This document shows, piece by piece, positions 53,440 through 63,950 of a DNA stretch of 64,000 bases. Numbering within the stretch: position 1 is the first letter of the stretch; the number at the start of each line of letters is the position of its first letter. The notes under the pieces are model-generated. The model was not told where the DNA came from. It did no database searches and worked only from the letters and a program-made list of their open reading frames with translations. Both the position numbers and the translations under genes were made by a program. Source of the stretch: Branchiostoma belcheri (lineage: Eukaryota; Chordata; Leptocardii; Amphioxiformes; Branchiostomatidae). The stretch spans positions 3,539,655 through 3,603,654 of the forward strand of contig NW_017803157.1 in NCBI RefSeq assembly GCF_001625305.1, in the 5' to 3' direction.

Positions 53440-53515
53440 ATGGAGAAAAATGCCATGTGGATTTTGCTAGTGATTGCTGTGTTTCTGCTAACATGCACAG
53501 GGGGACACGCGAAAG
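53440..53515 (+). CDS. Gene C exon 1: signal peptide
   Basis: [20 protein letters not shown] then GGHAK, donor GAAAG|gtaagc, phase 1. No TATA box seen just upstream; ctatgcag at 53422-53429 could be an acceptor, so a 5' UTR exon may exist. Confidence 0.8.
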
Positions 53516-56500
53516 GTAAGCCATCTGTTTTCTGTAGAATACTGCAGATCTTTTACATTATAGAGAATGAAAGACCTTTATTGTACGTTTGTGCTCTAAC
53601 AAGCTAAGTACTGGTCATGAATAGACAAGGAAAAAGGATACGGCAATGATACTTAGACTAAACATACTAATGTGATCTACTATTTACATTGTTCGACTTC
53701 TTCTCGCTTCTTGACGCAGTTATAGATGTAGGAGCACAGCATTTGTAAAGCTACGATTGAAACAATTTACACCATTTTGATAAGGACCAAAATGCAACCA
53801 CATAACGCACTATCTTCTGTGTATGCTTATCAAAGAACACCATTATCAAGCTTGAGATTTTCTGGACTGCAACGTCGAAGTATGACAACATATGCTTCCA
53901 AAACTATCACTGCTACGCCATGAGAGGGCCACTATCAGTACTATGAAAACCTACACGTACCAAAATTGTTTTATTGTCTTGTGTATTTACATCAATAAGT
54001 AGGCCATTTGAGATACATCTTATGTGCCTTTTTTTTTATAAAGTCTAGCACTATCAGAAAGGACCAAACTTAGGCGTAGTGTACGCACTAAAATATTTGT
54101 ACTATAGTAATTATTGCCTCAAGTACACACCATTGTGTATTCTCTCTTGGCAGCCTCCGTTCTCAGGCTAACTAAACTCTTGCAATGTTAGATACAAATT
54201 TCCCAAAGTCTGGAGTCTAGGGCTTTAACCTTATGTTGTCAGAACGGCCTCGAATATGTTTTTCTCTGTTGACCAGTTTCTAATTGTTCTTCGGCACAAC
54301 TCAAACACTAGGGCTTGACCATGTCGGGAAATTAGTTACATAAGATTCTACCTAATGCCTTGTTTGTTAGGGCAGTGGCTGGCGATAGAGTTGAAACTTT
54401 GCACACTGACTCAGAGTTGTGACGACGGATAGGATACGGCCTCGACCTTCTTCATTACACGCGTAACTTGGTCTATCCGTCAATGTCGAATTAGGCCACA
54501 CCAAGTAAATTTTATGGATGACATCCGCGCGCGCATTGATTTTGGCCTGTTCCTAGAAAAAAAAACAAGAAATTCCGCTTCCTGTAAATATGACCAAAGA
54601 GTCACGACAGTGCCGAAAATTGTCAGATTGATGTGAAACCCGTAACGCCGAAAGCCTGTGCCTGGTTAAAAAATGGAAACAAAAATGAAAAAAAAAAAAA
54701 TGGCACTGAAAAAAATCCTGTCAATAGCTCCAAAACAGTGCCGTTTTTGGAACTATTAACAGACAGGACGGTCCTGTCAGCAGTGCAATATTTCTTAGGC
54801 CACACCAAGTAAATTTTATGGATGACGTCCTTTGGAGAACCTAAATCTAATGCGAGAGGGCGAAAAAAAAAACAAGAAGGGCCCTAAAAAACAAGATGCC
54901 TAGATTAGAAATATACTAAGAGACGACAAATGTTAGGACACAAATTGAATGAGGTGACACAGTGTAACAAGCAAGAAGTCTTTTATTCATCCTCAAAACA
55001 GCAATAAATCAGGTGGAACAGCAGTTGTCGTCCTGTCCTGTTTCTTTCATCACATTTTTGCAGGCCTGCTAGTTGCGGGTTTCACGCCAATGTAACAATT
55101 TGCGGCACTGTCGTGACACTTTGGTCATACATTTTGTAGTTACAGGAAGCGGAATTTCTTGGGTTTTTTTCTAGGAACAGGCCAAAATCAATGCGCGCGC
55201 GGACGTCATCCATAAAATTTACTTGGTGTGGCCTTATCTAGGCATCTTGTTTTTTAGGGCCCTTCTTGTTTTTTTTCGCCCTCTCGCATTAGATTTAGGG
55301 TCTCCAAAGGACGTCATCCATAAAATTTACTTGGTGTGGCCTTAGCCTGAATGTCAGACCACGGCTCGACACAAAATTCTAGCCTCTACCAGGCTTCGGG
55401 AGGCGACTGGAAAGAGTAGAAATTGGCCAAATATAGAAGTAACAAGCCAGGGGAGTTAGTGCGCTAGAGAGTACAGTGTGGCAAATTGTACTTTGTATTT
55501 CGCCAATTTCTTCTCTTCCAGTCGCCTCCCGAAGTTTGATAGAGGCTAACAATACTCTCTTCGGCTGGGGGAAGCCACTAGCCACGATCCCAGAATAGTG
55601 CAACTGGGGTGTAATGTATCCCTCTAGCTGGGCTCAGAGTCTGTCTGAGAAGGATGTCTATGGTAACATTTTCGGAGCCGAGAAGCTGGCTTGTGCTACC
55701 TCTGACAACAGCCTGGCACCCAGGCTAATGTCAAATGTTAGGCAGTGGTTTCTTTTGACTGAAAAAAAGGCCGTTAAGGAGTATGCTAAGTCAGACACTG
55801 GACACTTTTCTATTCCGTGTACTACTTAGCTTGGCACCCAGACCGTCGTAGGCCTCTCGGTATCTCTACGGCGCTGAGTACTGTAGGACACTGTAGCCTG
55901 ACAGCCAGACCATCGTAGGCTTCTCGGTCGGTATCTCTACGGTGATGGGGGTACTGCCCACCCTCCCAGGTCCGCTATAGCGCACATTGGTTTTTTAATA
56001 GGGTTGGTTTCAAATAGTTCACCATTGATTCATTAGGCCTGTGGAGACTGGTAACCAGGCTATGTACTAAGGTAACTGCCATGTCTGTCGTGACTAAGAC
56101 TGTTTCCTCGTTTCCAAGTAAACAGGTACAAACTCAATGGCAGACGGAACTAAAGATTAGAACAAGAAAGTGGCGGCACCGTGTGTGCTTAGCCATTATA
56201 CCGTGCGAGTTTGTCCGCCTCTTATCAATTCTTCACATTCTTTCAAATCGGCGTAACAACGTGCCCTGCAACATATCAGAACAAGAGCTACCTACCATCC
56301 CAAAAAATTCCTTTTGCAGCGATAACACAGGAAGTAAGTGGCGCCCCTCCGCGGTTCCTGAGTGAACTGTACCATCTGATGCAGTCACATGAGAGCAGCA
56401 GTGAGGACAGCAGCGAATGTACAGGTACAGGTCCAAACTTCACTTCACATCAAATCACTCTTGGCTGAAGACACGTAAAATGAATAAGATTGTATGTATC

Positions 56501-59500
56501 TCAACCCTTCTAAAATCCAAATATATTGGGAACACGAACTGAATATTATATTCCATGGAAACAAGTACAAACGTACATACAACGTAGACTTGTGTGTGCG
56601 CGCGTGTGTGTGTGTATAGTCAAATTATCATATATCAAATTATCATGATGATGTTAACAAATCGGTATTTTCATATTGTCTAAAAGGATAAATTTCTTTT
56701 TCCTTTGCTCTTTGAGAAGTATTTTCACCTTTCCTTTCTCTCTGCCCTGTTCAGGAGCGTTTGACTGCCAGTCTGCAGGACTGGGGTTCCACCGTGACCC
56801 GGCTAACTTCGACTCATTGATAGATTGATAGATTGATAGATTGATTGATAGATTGATTGGTTGATTGGTTGATTGGTTGATTGGTTGATTGGTTGATTGG
56901 TTGATTGGTTGATTGATTGATTGATTCCCTTTCTCTCTGTCCTGCTCAGCAACGTTTGACTGTCAGTCTGCCGGGCTGGGGTTCCACCGTGACCCGGCTT
57001 ACTTCAACTGATTGATCGATCGATGAATTGATTGATTGATTGATTCCCTTTCTCCCTGTCCTGTTCAGGAGCGTTTGACTGCCAGTCTGCCGGGCCGGGG
57101 TTCCACCGCGACCCACATGACTGCTCGGCGTTCTTCATGTGCGTGCACGGCCGCCCGGCGTGCCACAAGACCTGCCCCTGGGGACTCCGCTTCGACACCA
57201 GGTACAACATCTGCAACTGGCCCTGGGCGATCCACACGCCGTGCGGACAACAAGGTTAGTGTAAAGTTCCTGTCACACATCCAGGATCTTCCCACGACTA
57301 GTCTCCAAGTATATCCTTTGGGACCGCAAAGACAGTATCCATTTGCCAGCCAGTATCCGTTTGCCAGTTAACATGTTTGCCAGGTAGTATCTATTTTGCT
57401 AGGCAGTTATCGTTTGCCAGACAGTTACTATTTGCCAGACAGTATCCATTTGCCAGACAGTATCCATTTGCCAGACGGTATCCATTTGCCAGACGGTATC
57501 CATTTGCCAGGTAGTATCCATTTGCAATACAGTTACCAGTAAAAGAAGCCCGATAAAACCTCCATATTTTGGGAGCAAGGTTTATTTCTTCGCCATCTCG
57601 CATTAGTTTACGGGTCTCCGGAGGATGTCATCCAACACATTCGTTCTTTTATTTCAACCACAACTAAAAAGCGAGAAGTTGAGTTTATATTATGATAGTT
57701 AGCTTTATTTTGTATGTGTTAACTGTATTCGTTCATCGTGTTTTGCTGTGACCTGTACTTAGCTCTGCGCGGCAAAAATGTGCAAAAAAGGTAGTCAATA
57801 ATTCATTAAGTCGGTGTGGTCTAATCTACAGAAGCCCCGACGTGCGGCACGCCTGTTCTGCGGTCTGTCCTGAGCCGCGCGACGCAGCCCGCCCGGCCGA
57901 GGATCGTGGGAGGGCACGAGGCTGTGCCTGGCAGCTGGCCATGGATGGTCAGCATTCAGCTGTTAATGTTTGGGAACAGCCACCTCTGCGGAGGGACCCT
58001 CATCTCCGACCGCTGGATCCTGTCTGCTGCTCACTGCTTCTTCAGGTAAAGCTCCTGCCACAAAAAGTCTACCCGTGCTCCATGCACAGCATAGGGTTTT
58101 GGTGCCCATGTCCATTTCCGTAGCCCTTGGGCGACACACAGTTGTGCAGGGCACTACAGCAGGGGGCTAGTCCGCTGGTAGTGCTGTGTGTTTGACCTTC
58201 CCACACTCTTTCTCATATGTGCTGATTGCTAAGCAGAGAAAGAAGTGTGTACCATTTTTAAAGTCTTTGGTATGACCCGGCCGGGGTTTGAACTCACGAC
58301 CTCTCGGTTACAAAGCAAGCACTCTACCAATTGAGCTATTGCACCGGTTTTTTCTGCCACACATAGCCGAGAATTAGAGTTATCAACCAAGGATTGAGGT
58401 TTTCAAAAACTCATTCTTTCCCAGAACCTTGGTATAATGAACTATCGCAGAGTGGAACTTAATGTCCTTGCTGTCACCAAGTGCAGTAGGGGCATTATCA
58501 TCAGATAGCTTTAAATAGTGTTTACAGCTAGATGTTCAAAAGTTAGGTGTAACAAGTCGTCCGGTGTAATGTAACCAGCTGCCGCCGCGCCGCGTGCCTG
58601 CGAAGCTGGTATGTTACGCCGAAGGGCGGTTGTACCAGGCTATACAGATACAGAATCAATCTCTAAGCAGGTCTCGTCGGCCGCAAAGACAGTATCAAGT
58701 TGGCCAGGCTGTTTCCATTTGCCGGACAATTACCATTTCAGCACCAAGGACAGTCACCATTTCGGCACCGAAATTGTAACTGGCGAAATAGCGACTAATT
58801 TTAAAACGCATCACCTTTTTTTCCGCAGAAATCCTGACCCCGCGGTTTATGATGTGGTGCTGGGAAAACACTCCATCAAAACGGAAGAAGCCCACGAACA
58901 GGTAAGCAAGCCAATCGTGTTTCCCACCTTTTATTTTCAGTTTAGGATGATCTTTTTGAGGTCTTTCGATGTCTAGTTTCCAGACCAATTTTTTTCGATG
59001 AAACTTGGGTCCCATAAGATGTTTCCTCTCTTCCCTTTGTTGTTCTACCGTTTTGTGAATTGCTTTTGCTACCTACCTTGTCCCTTTTCCTCCTGGTCGT
59101 TGGGGGGGACAACGCAGAGGCGCAATGGTCAGCTGTCTCCAGACCTCACAGTCTGCTGTGTCCACTCCGCAATGTTGTCCTGGCAGGACTTTCTCTGTCG
59201 TCCTGGACGGCGCCCGCCTTCCAGAGTGCCTCCTTTTACTACCTACATGCAAATAAATCAATTTCTGTATTTGTATCGGTATCGGTATAGCCGATATAAC
59301 CGCCCTTCGGCGTCACGCGGCGCGGCGGCAGCTAGCTATATCACACCGGACGATTTGTTACACTCAATCTTTGTACATCTAATTGCAGGAGTTGTTTAAA
59401 GCTTTCTAGTGATGATGCCCCAACTGTGCTTGCTGGCAACGAGTTCCAGTCTACAATTTAATCCAACACTTACTTCACATTCTCTCATAGAGGCTTGAAC

Positions 59501-61667
59501 TAGCTGAAGTCATCCTTCACGAAGATTTCGACCAAGCCATAAATCGATTTAATCCAACACTTACTTCACATTCTCTCATAGAGGCTGGAAATAGCTGAGG
59601 TCATCCTTCACGAAGATTTCGACCAAGAGAGAAAAAAGAATGACATCGCCAAATCAATTTAATCCAAGATTTACTTCACATTCTCTCATAGAGGCTTGAA
59701 ATAGCTGAAGTCATCCTTCACGAAGATTTTGACCAAGCCAGTCTTACTGTAAATGTACTTTCCCTAAAAGGGGCACAAGCCAAACATGACTCAATCTCAG
59801 GCTATAGTCAATTCTGAGCATGGAAATTGTACCTTCTTTTACCATTTAGGATTGTGTTTATTAATGAACACTTGTCTTGTAGAAATCAGAAGAGTAAACA
59901 ACACTGACAACTGATAAATCAACTTAATCATTCACATTCTCTCATACTCATAGAGGCTTGAAATAGCTGAAGTCATTCTTCACGAAGAGTTCGACCAAGA
60001 CAGAAAAAAGAACGACATCGCCCTGCTGCGTCTGGCCGAGCCGGCCCGGCTGAATCAGCGCGTGTCGCCCGCGTGTCTGCCGGAGGCTGGCGTCAGCGTC
60101 GGGTCCGGATCGACCTGCGTCGTCACAGGCTGGGGGGACACGCAGGATCCGGAGACAGGTCAGTCTTAAGCCTCGGTCACAACCCGTCGTACGTGCTTCT
60201 GCGTGGTGAGTGCCGCCTCCGTACGGAATCCTACGGATTTGGGAGCACGCAGACACGCCGTAGAACTTTAAGTGTATGTAAAACTTTTTCTACGTGCGGT
60301 CTGCGGATTCACCACCCGTGCGTGCGAGTACGGGCGACGCGCGTGCCCCGTACGTGCCGTACGGAAGAAGCACGTGTGAGTACGACCTCCGTACGGTAAA
60401 GTTGCAATCGCACAGAGATCGTACGTTGTAAGCACGTACAACTCACTTACCACTTGCGCAGCGTACGATGCACGCAACCGCTCACGGCCAGACGCGGCGT
60501 GCAGACCACACTCTTACACCTTGCACAACCGTTTTCTTGGGTGGGTATGACATAAATAAAATGCAACATGGGGTATTCCGTATCGCCCGAGGTATCGGCC
60601 CGACCGCGGGTCGGATCGCCCGACGGCCTCAGCCTTCAGAAAAACCATAATAATGGTGGCAGCGGTGGGATGCCATCGCTATGAAAAAAATGATTACTCT
60701 TCTCATATAAGATAATTTGTTCCATCGACGACATGCCAAAAATCTGAAAATATCCAACGGCTTGCGGGTCTTTCTTTTTTTCAGATTATGACGTATTGGC
60801 CCTGCTATCGGACGTGCTTCTGGAGGCGGAAGTACCCATCGTGTCCTCCTGGACATGTAGACATCAACTTCCGGGTTATGAGGTGGACTGGACCTCCCAG
60901 GTGTGCGCAGGATACACGGAGGGCGGAGTGGACGCCTGCCAGGTCAGTATTGGTCGTTTGCACTCACGTGACTATGACGTCCGCGTCCGCCATGTTGGTG
61001 GGTTTGGGCACCTGCCAGGTCAGTGTTGGGCGTTTGCACTCACGTGATTATGATGTGTAAAGCGTCCGCCATGTTGGTGGATTAGGACAACTGCCAGGTC
61101 AGTATTGTAAGTTTGCACTCACGTGACTATGACGTGTTTTTAGCGTCCGCCATGTTGGTGGGTTAGTACACCCATAGGTCATTATTGTGAGTTTGCGCTC
61201 ATGTGACTATGACGTGATTCGGGTCCGCCATGTTGGTGGGTTAGGGCACCTGTAGATCAGTAATGTAACTTTGCACTCACGTGATTATGACGTGTTTAGC
61301 GTCGGCCATGTTGGTGGGTTAAAATCTCTTACGGTCATGACCAAATTTTGTACAGGAGTTCCAGAGAGGGATATTAAAAAAAGCTCAGACGTGTTGCGCT
61401 ATTTCCTCCCAACAACCAGTTTGAAGGTGACCTTGACGTTGATATTTTCCACAGGGCGATTCTGGAGGCCCGCTGATGTGCGAGTCACGTGACGGGCACT
61501 GGTTCGTCTACGGCATCACCAGCTACGGGGAGGGTTGTGCGCAGCCGCGAACTCCGGCCGTCTACACCCGGGTTCCCGCCATGGTCGACTGGATCCGCGC
61601 GCACACCGGCGACAACAGCGCCACCTATATCCCACGGGTGGTACCGCAGGAAGCCAACACTGTGTAG
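53440..61667 (+). CDS. Protease gene C: secreted CBM14-trypsin protein
   Basis: Eight exons: 53440-53515, 56320-56424, 57069-57254, 57832-58045, 58829-58901, 59954-60158, 60785-60942, 61455-61667. Phases close; 409 residues. Order: signal peptide, Ser/Glu-rich linker, CBM14 domain, TCGTPV Cys, activation [13 protein letters not shown], His in LSAAHCF, Asp in [10 protein letters not shown], Ser in GDSGGPLMC, Asp189 in VDACQ. A short Pro-rich tail ([11 protein letters not shown]) follows the last helix. Closest relative in the window is gene A ([29 protein letters not shown] versus [12 protein letters not shown]). Probably an extracellular trypsin-like zymogen held on chitin. Three of its internal exons have splice-site echoes. 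Confidence 0.92.
54492..55343. mobile_element. Compound array of GGCCACACC Harbinger-like elements
   Basis: TTA|GGCCACACCAAG ends at 54492 and 54795, inverted ends at 55233 and 55341. The part 54795-55235 is one complete copy close to 27406-27900; partial copies lie on both sides. In intron 1 of gene C. Confidence 0.75.
55379..55549. mobile_element. Inverted-repeat element, GCCTCTACCAGGC family
   Basis: Left ctagcctctaccaggcttcg plus ggaggcgactggaaagagta; right cttccagtcgcctcccgaag plus tttgatagaggcta. 171 bp, arms of about 50 bp. Confidence 0.85.
56320..56424 (+). CDS. Gene C exon 2: linker
   Basis: 105 nt, ttttgcag|CGATAAC...TGTACAG|gtacag, phase 1-1. Reads [20 protein letters not shown], then [14 protein letters not shown]. 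No domain recognised. Confidence 0.7.
56751..57047 (+). repeat. Two echoes of the gene C CBM14 exon start, separated by (GATT)n
   Basis: ttcag|GAGCGTTTGACTGCC at 56755 and ctcag|CAACGTTTGACTGTC at 56950 repeat the acceptor and about 63 exon bases ([15 protein letters not shown]), then run into GATT repeats (56812-56930, 57005-57043) and stop codons. The real exon starts at 57069. Confidence 0.92.
57069..57254 (+). CDS. Gene C exon 3: CBM14 domain
   Basis: 186 nt, gttcag|GAGCGTTT...CAACAAG|gttagt, phase 1-1. [54 protein letters not shown]. Seven Cys, one more than usual (RPACHK). Confidence 0.92.
57299..57545. repeat. CTCCAAG-type element with TTTGCCAGACAGTATCCA array
   Basis: Left end tctccaagtatatcctttgg, caaagacagtatcc, then about ten short units of 'atttgccagacagtatcc'. 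Right terminus not found. Confidence 0.7.
57832..58045 (+). CDS. Gene C exon 4: activation site and His
   Basis: 214 nt, ctacag|AAGCCCCG...TTCAG|gtaaag, phase 1-2. [52 protein letters not shown]. Confidence 0.94.
58104..58349 (-). mobile_element. tRNA-headed SINE, family 2
   Basis: Minus strand head ccggtgcaatagctcaattg, gtagagtgcttgctttgtaa, ccgagaggtcgtgagttcaa, accccggccgggtcatacc. A well-kept cloverleaf-like head with A box (TAGCTCAATTGGTAGAG) and B box (GTTCAAACC); the loop TTTGTAA would give anticodon TGT (Thr). SINE body follows, so not a free tRNA gene. Confidence 0.75.
58372..58650 (+). mobile_element. Non-LTR retrotransposon 3' end
   Basis: agttatcaaccaaggattga, then gcagagtggaacttaatg, agctgccgccgcgccgcgtg, gttacgccgaagggcggttg, ctatacagatacag. 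Same element as 45240-45515 with a frame-breaking insertion after the WN motif. Confidence 0.75.
58652..58795. mobile_element. CTCCAAGCAGAT-family element, decayed
   Basis: aatctctaagcaggtctcgt, ccgcaaagacagtatcaagt, centre accatttcagcaccaaggac. Right end decayed. Sits 34 bases before exon 5 of gene C. Confidence 0.55.
58829..58901 (+). CDS. Gene C exon 5
   Basis: 73 nt, ccgcag|AAATCCTG...GAACAG|gtaagc, phase 2-0. Reads [20 protein letters not shown] then AHEQ. Confidence 0.9.
59268..59465 (-). mobile_element. Non-LTR retrotransposon 3' end, minus strand
   Basis: ttgtatcggtatcggtatag, ataaccgcccttcggcgtca, cggcagctagctatatcaca, then complement of the RT end (agctttctagtgatgatgcc, ggcaacgagttcca). 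Confidence 0.7.
59481..59735 (+). repeat. Three echoes of gene C exon 6 start
   Basis: ctctcatag|AGGCT(T/G)GAA followed by GCTGAAGTCATCCTTCACGA at 59491, 59582 and 59692. Copy 2 runs longest, through AAGAATGACATCGCC, including the catalytic Asp codon. Each then joins 'aaat(c)gatttaatccaacac'-type spacer. The real exon starts at 59954. Confidence 0.94.
59954..60158 (+). CDS. Gene C exon 6: catalytic Asp
   Basis: 205 nt, ctcatag|AGGCTTGA...GAGACAG|gtcagt, phase 0-1. [53 protein letters not shown]. Three truncated copies of its start lie upstream. Confidence 0.94.
60165..60510. other. CpG- and CGTACG-rich intronic stretch
   Basis: Dense CGTACG/CGTACGTG motifs (for example gtcgtacgtgcttctgcg, ccgtacgtgccgtacgg, cgtacgttgtaagcacgtac), unlike the AT-rich introns around it. 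No ORF. May be a transposon remnant. Confidence 0.55.
60785..60942 (+). CDS. Gene C exon 7: specificity pocket
   Basis: 158 nt, ttttcag|ATTATGAC...TGCCAG|gtcagt, phase 1-0. [35 protein letters not shown]. Confidence 0.94.
60943..61322 (+). repeat. Tandem echoes of gene C exon 7 end and its donor
   Basis: About five units of 75-80 bp: 'gtcagtattg..cgtttgcact', 'cacgtgactatgacgt', 'gtccgccatgttggtggg', 'cacctgccag'. CCAG|gtcagt is copied at 61018/61019 and 61097/61098 and degenerates to ataggtca and tagatcag later. Confidence 0.92.
61455..61667 (+). CDS. Gene C exon 8: catalytic Ser
   Basis: 213 nt, ccacag|GGCGATTC... [40 protein letters not shown], tail [12 protein letters not shown], stop TAG 61665-61667. 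Confidence 0.95.
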   Translation, partial: GDSGGPLMCESRDGHWFVYGITSYGEGCAQPRTPAVYTRVPAMVDWIRAHTGDNSATYIPRVVPQEANTV

Positions 61668-61801
61668 TCGTTATATATTGATGTAACGAAGGTACCAACT
61701 AACAAACAAGCGAATGTGAAATGTTTGTGCTTCTTGGTCTACTGGAATATTTCTGTAAACGTCATTGTATGATGAATCCAGACGAAAATCTTACTTAATG
61801 T

Positions 61802-61807
61802 AATAAA
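61802..61807 (+). terminator. Candidate poly(A) signal of gene C
   Basis: AATAAA 135 bases after the stop codon, a normal distance. Confidence 0.6.
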
Positions 61808-62917
61808 AAGGAGGACTTTGACTCAGAATCTTTAAACAAAGTAATTTCATTTAAGCACCAAATTTCGTGACTTAACTAGCACTTGCTGTAGAATCGCTAC
61901 AATGTGCCTTGATGACAAGAGCAACATAGTCGCAAAAGGTAGAAAAATCGTGATTTGTGTGAAAATTTCCAAAGGAAAAGAAAATGTGAAGAAATGAAGA
62001 GCCTATTATTCACCATACCATGCTCTCTGTGTGTTTATTCATTTGTTCAACCTTCATGACTACGTAGAAGGCAATTTTTTATTCGCACGCTCGCATCAGT
62101 TTTGAGGTTCCCATGCGATGTGAACCATATAACTAAATCAACATGGCCTTACGTAGGTGGATTTTTTTTCGCTCGTCCCACCCCTCCTATCCAGTGGTTT
62201 GTCCCTAGTCCCGCGAGAATTCAACTGCAGACAGCAAAATGGCGTCCGACCGCTGTTGAATTTTTAATTTGATCGTTGAAAAGAGCGATAATTACGCTTA
62301 ATTACTTGATTACCGAGTTGGCGACGGTTTTGTTGACACTTATATGACAACAGGTCAGCCTTGTATGGCTTCTGCGTGTCACTTTCCTGCGTTTTTGACC
62401 AGAAATTCCCCGGCGAGATTTCGTTCTGGAACGGTTTGAAAGGTGAGAAGTTTGTCCCCTTGTTTTGCCACAACTGTAGCAGTATCAAGTTCTGCGACAT
62501 AATTGTAGCGGAGCTCTGCGCTTTTTAGAAAGCTCTTCACAAAACCGTGATGCACTTGGCTTCGAGTGGATCGAGAGAGACCTAGCATTCTCAAACAAGG
62601 TAGGTTTGAGCCTGTGGTGTACACATTTAAGAGTGAAAGTTTAAGCTGATTAAATGCTCATTTATTTGTCACTTATACTAGTTATACACGCACACTACTG
62701 GAGTTACGTAGCCTGTATTAAGCCTAAATGATCTAAAATCGTTAAAAATTAAGGCGGTTATAATTGATTAAATGGGGAAAAGGCCCCATTTCACAGCTGT
62801 TACCATTTCGTCAGCGAAATTCTACTAGAAATTCAGGAAGCCGTTTTAAGTTGTTGACTTTTCGTATCGGATACGCATTTTAAGCGTACAACCCGGAAAT
62901 CCACTAGCTTATGGCAA

Positions 62918-63603
62918 CATTGATACCTTACTGTTTTGCTATTAGGTTGTGTGTATGTTCAAACAAATTCGCAGGATCTTTCTTGTGTCCAAAATACTCT
63001 TTTGACCACAGACAATGTATTATGTACAAAACAAAATATTTGCCAAGCTTTTTGTCCCTCCTGTTTTTAATTCCGTTTTGTGTGTTATGGCTGAGGTGTT
63101 TTGGTCTTCAGTACTACAAAACACATTTGCAAGCTCTACCCTGTATTTACTGCTCATTTTACTCAAAAGCAACATCATAAGCATTTTTGGGGCTTAAAAA
63201 TGAAACAGTTGAATTTGCTTACCCTCCAAGCATCTAGGTTTAGACTTTGACATGTTTTTAGACATTTTTAAGTCTAATTCTCTTTTACACTGTTTTTAAA
63301 ACATTGGGTACTGCCTGGCCAATTCAATACTGTGTTGTCAATTTGAGTTGTATGTTGCAGCCACAGAAATATCAGCTTGGAGATCAAAATTTTGCTCCAT
63401 TTAGTGTTGACCTGCACGCATGTTTTGTACCTGTTCCACAACACCGAAGTGTATTTTCTCCTATGACCTATAGTATTTCGTTTTGTACATGTAATTACAT
63501 CATACGTTGCCTGTGGTTAAAAGGTGTTTAGGATACAAGAAAGATCCTGCGAATTTGTTTGAATGTACACACAACCTAATGGCAAAACAGTAAGGTATCA
63601 AGC
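62918..63603. mobile_element. Large foldback element
   Basis: Left ttgataccttactgttttgc..., right ...gcaaaacagtaaggtatcaa; arms of about 75-110 bp (including aaattcgcaggatctttctt / aagaaagatcctgcgaattt). Its interior holds a half copy of the CTCCAAGCAGAT family (63305-63385). Confidence 0.8.
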
Positions 63604-63884
63604 CACATAAGAAGTCACCAGAGGAGCGAAGATAGTTCACAGTACTACAAGACTGAACTGCCAAAGAAGAAAGAAGGCAGGCGGGGCAGCCTGTTGTACC
63701 ATAAACACTAAACACCCCCAGACAATGCTGCAGTGTGCAGGTTATGATTAGACCATCAGCCAAGGCTGTTGTACTGGTGTTGCTGGTTTTGTTTTACAAA
63801 TACGGGGGATTACATGTATGTAGTCTTACATTTGGGCCACATGTGGGGCTTCAGTAGTGAGGGTTCACAATTCACACCTGTACT

Positions 63885-63950
63885 GGATACACCTGTACTA
63901 GATACACCTGTACTACATATTGATACACCTGTACTAGATATAGCTGTACT
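63885..63950. repeat. Short tandem repeat ACACCTGTACTAGAT
   Basis: Five units of 'acacctgtactagat' with small changes; TGTAC motifs throughout. Confidence 0.9.

Noticed and set aside
56081..56365. Open frame of 94 codons before gene C exon 2
   Set aside because: It crosses the acceptor at 56319 in another frame; the phase-matched exon is 56320-56424.
58270..58349. Minus-strand tRNA-Thr gene
   Set aside because: Head is tRNA-like, but SINE body follows and the same head plus body recurs at 36919.
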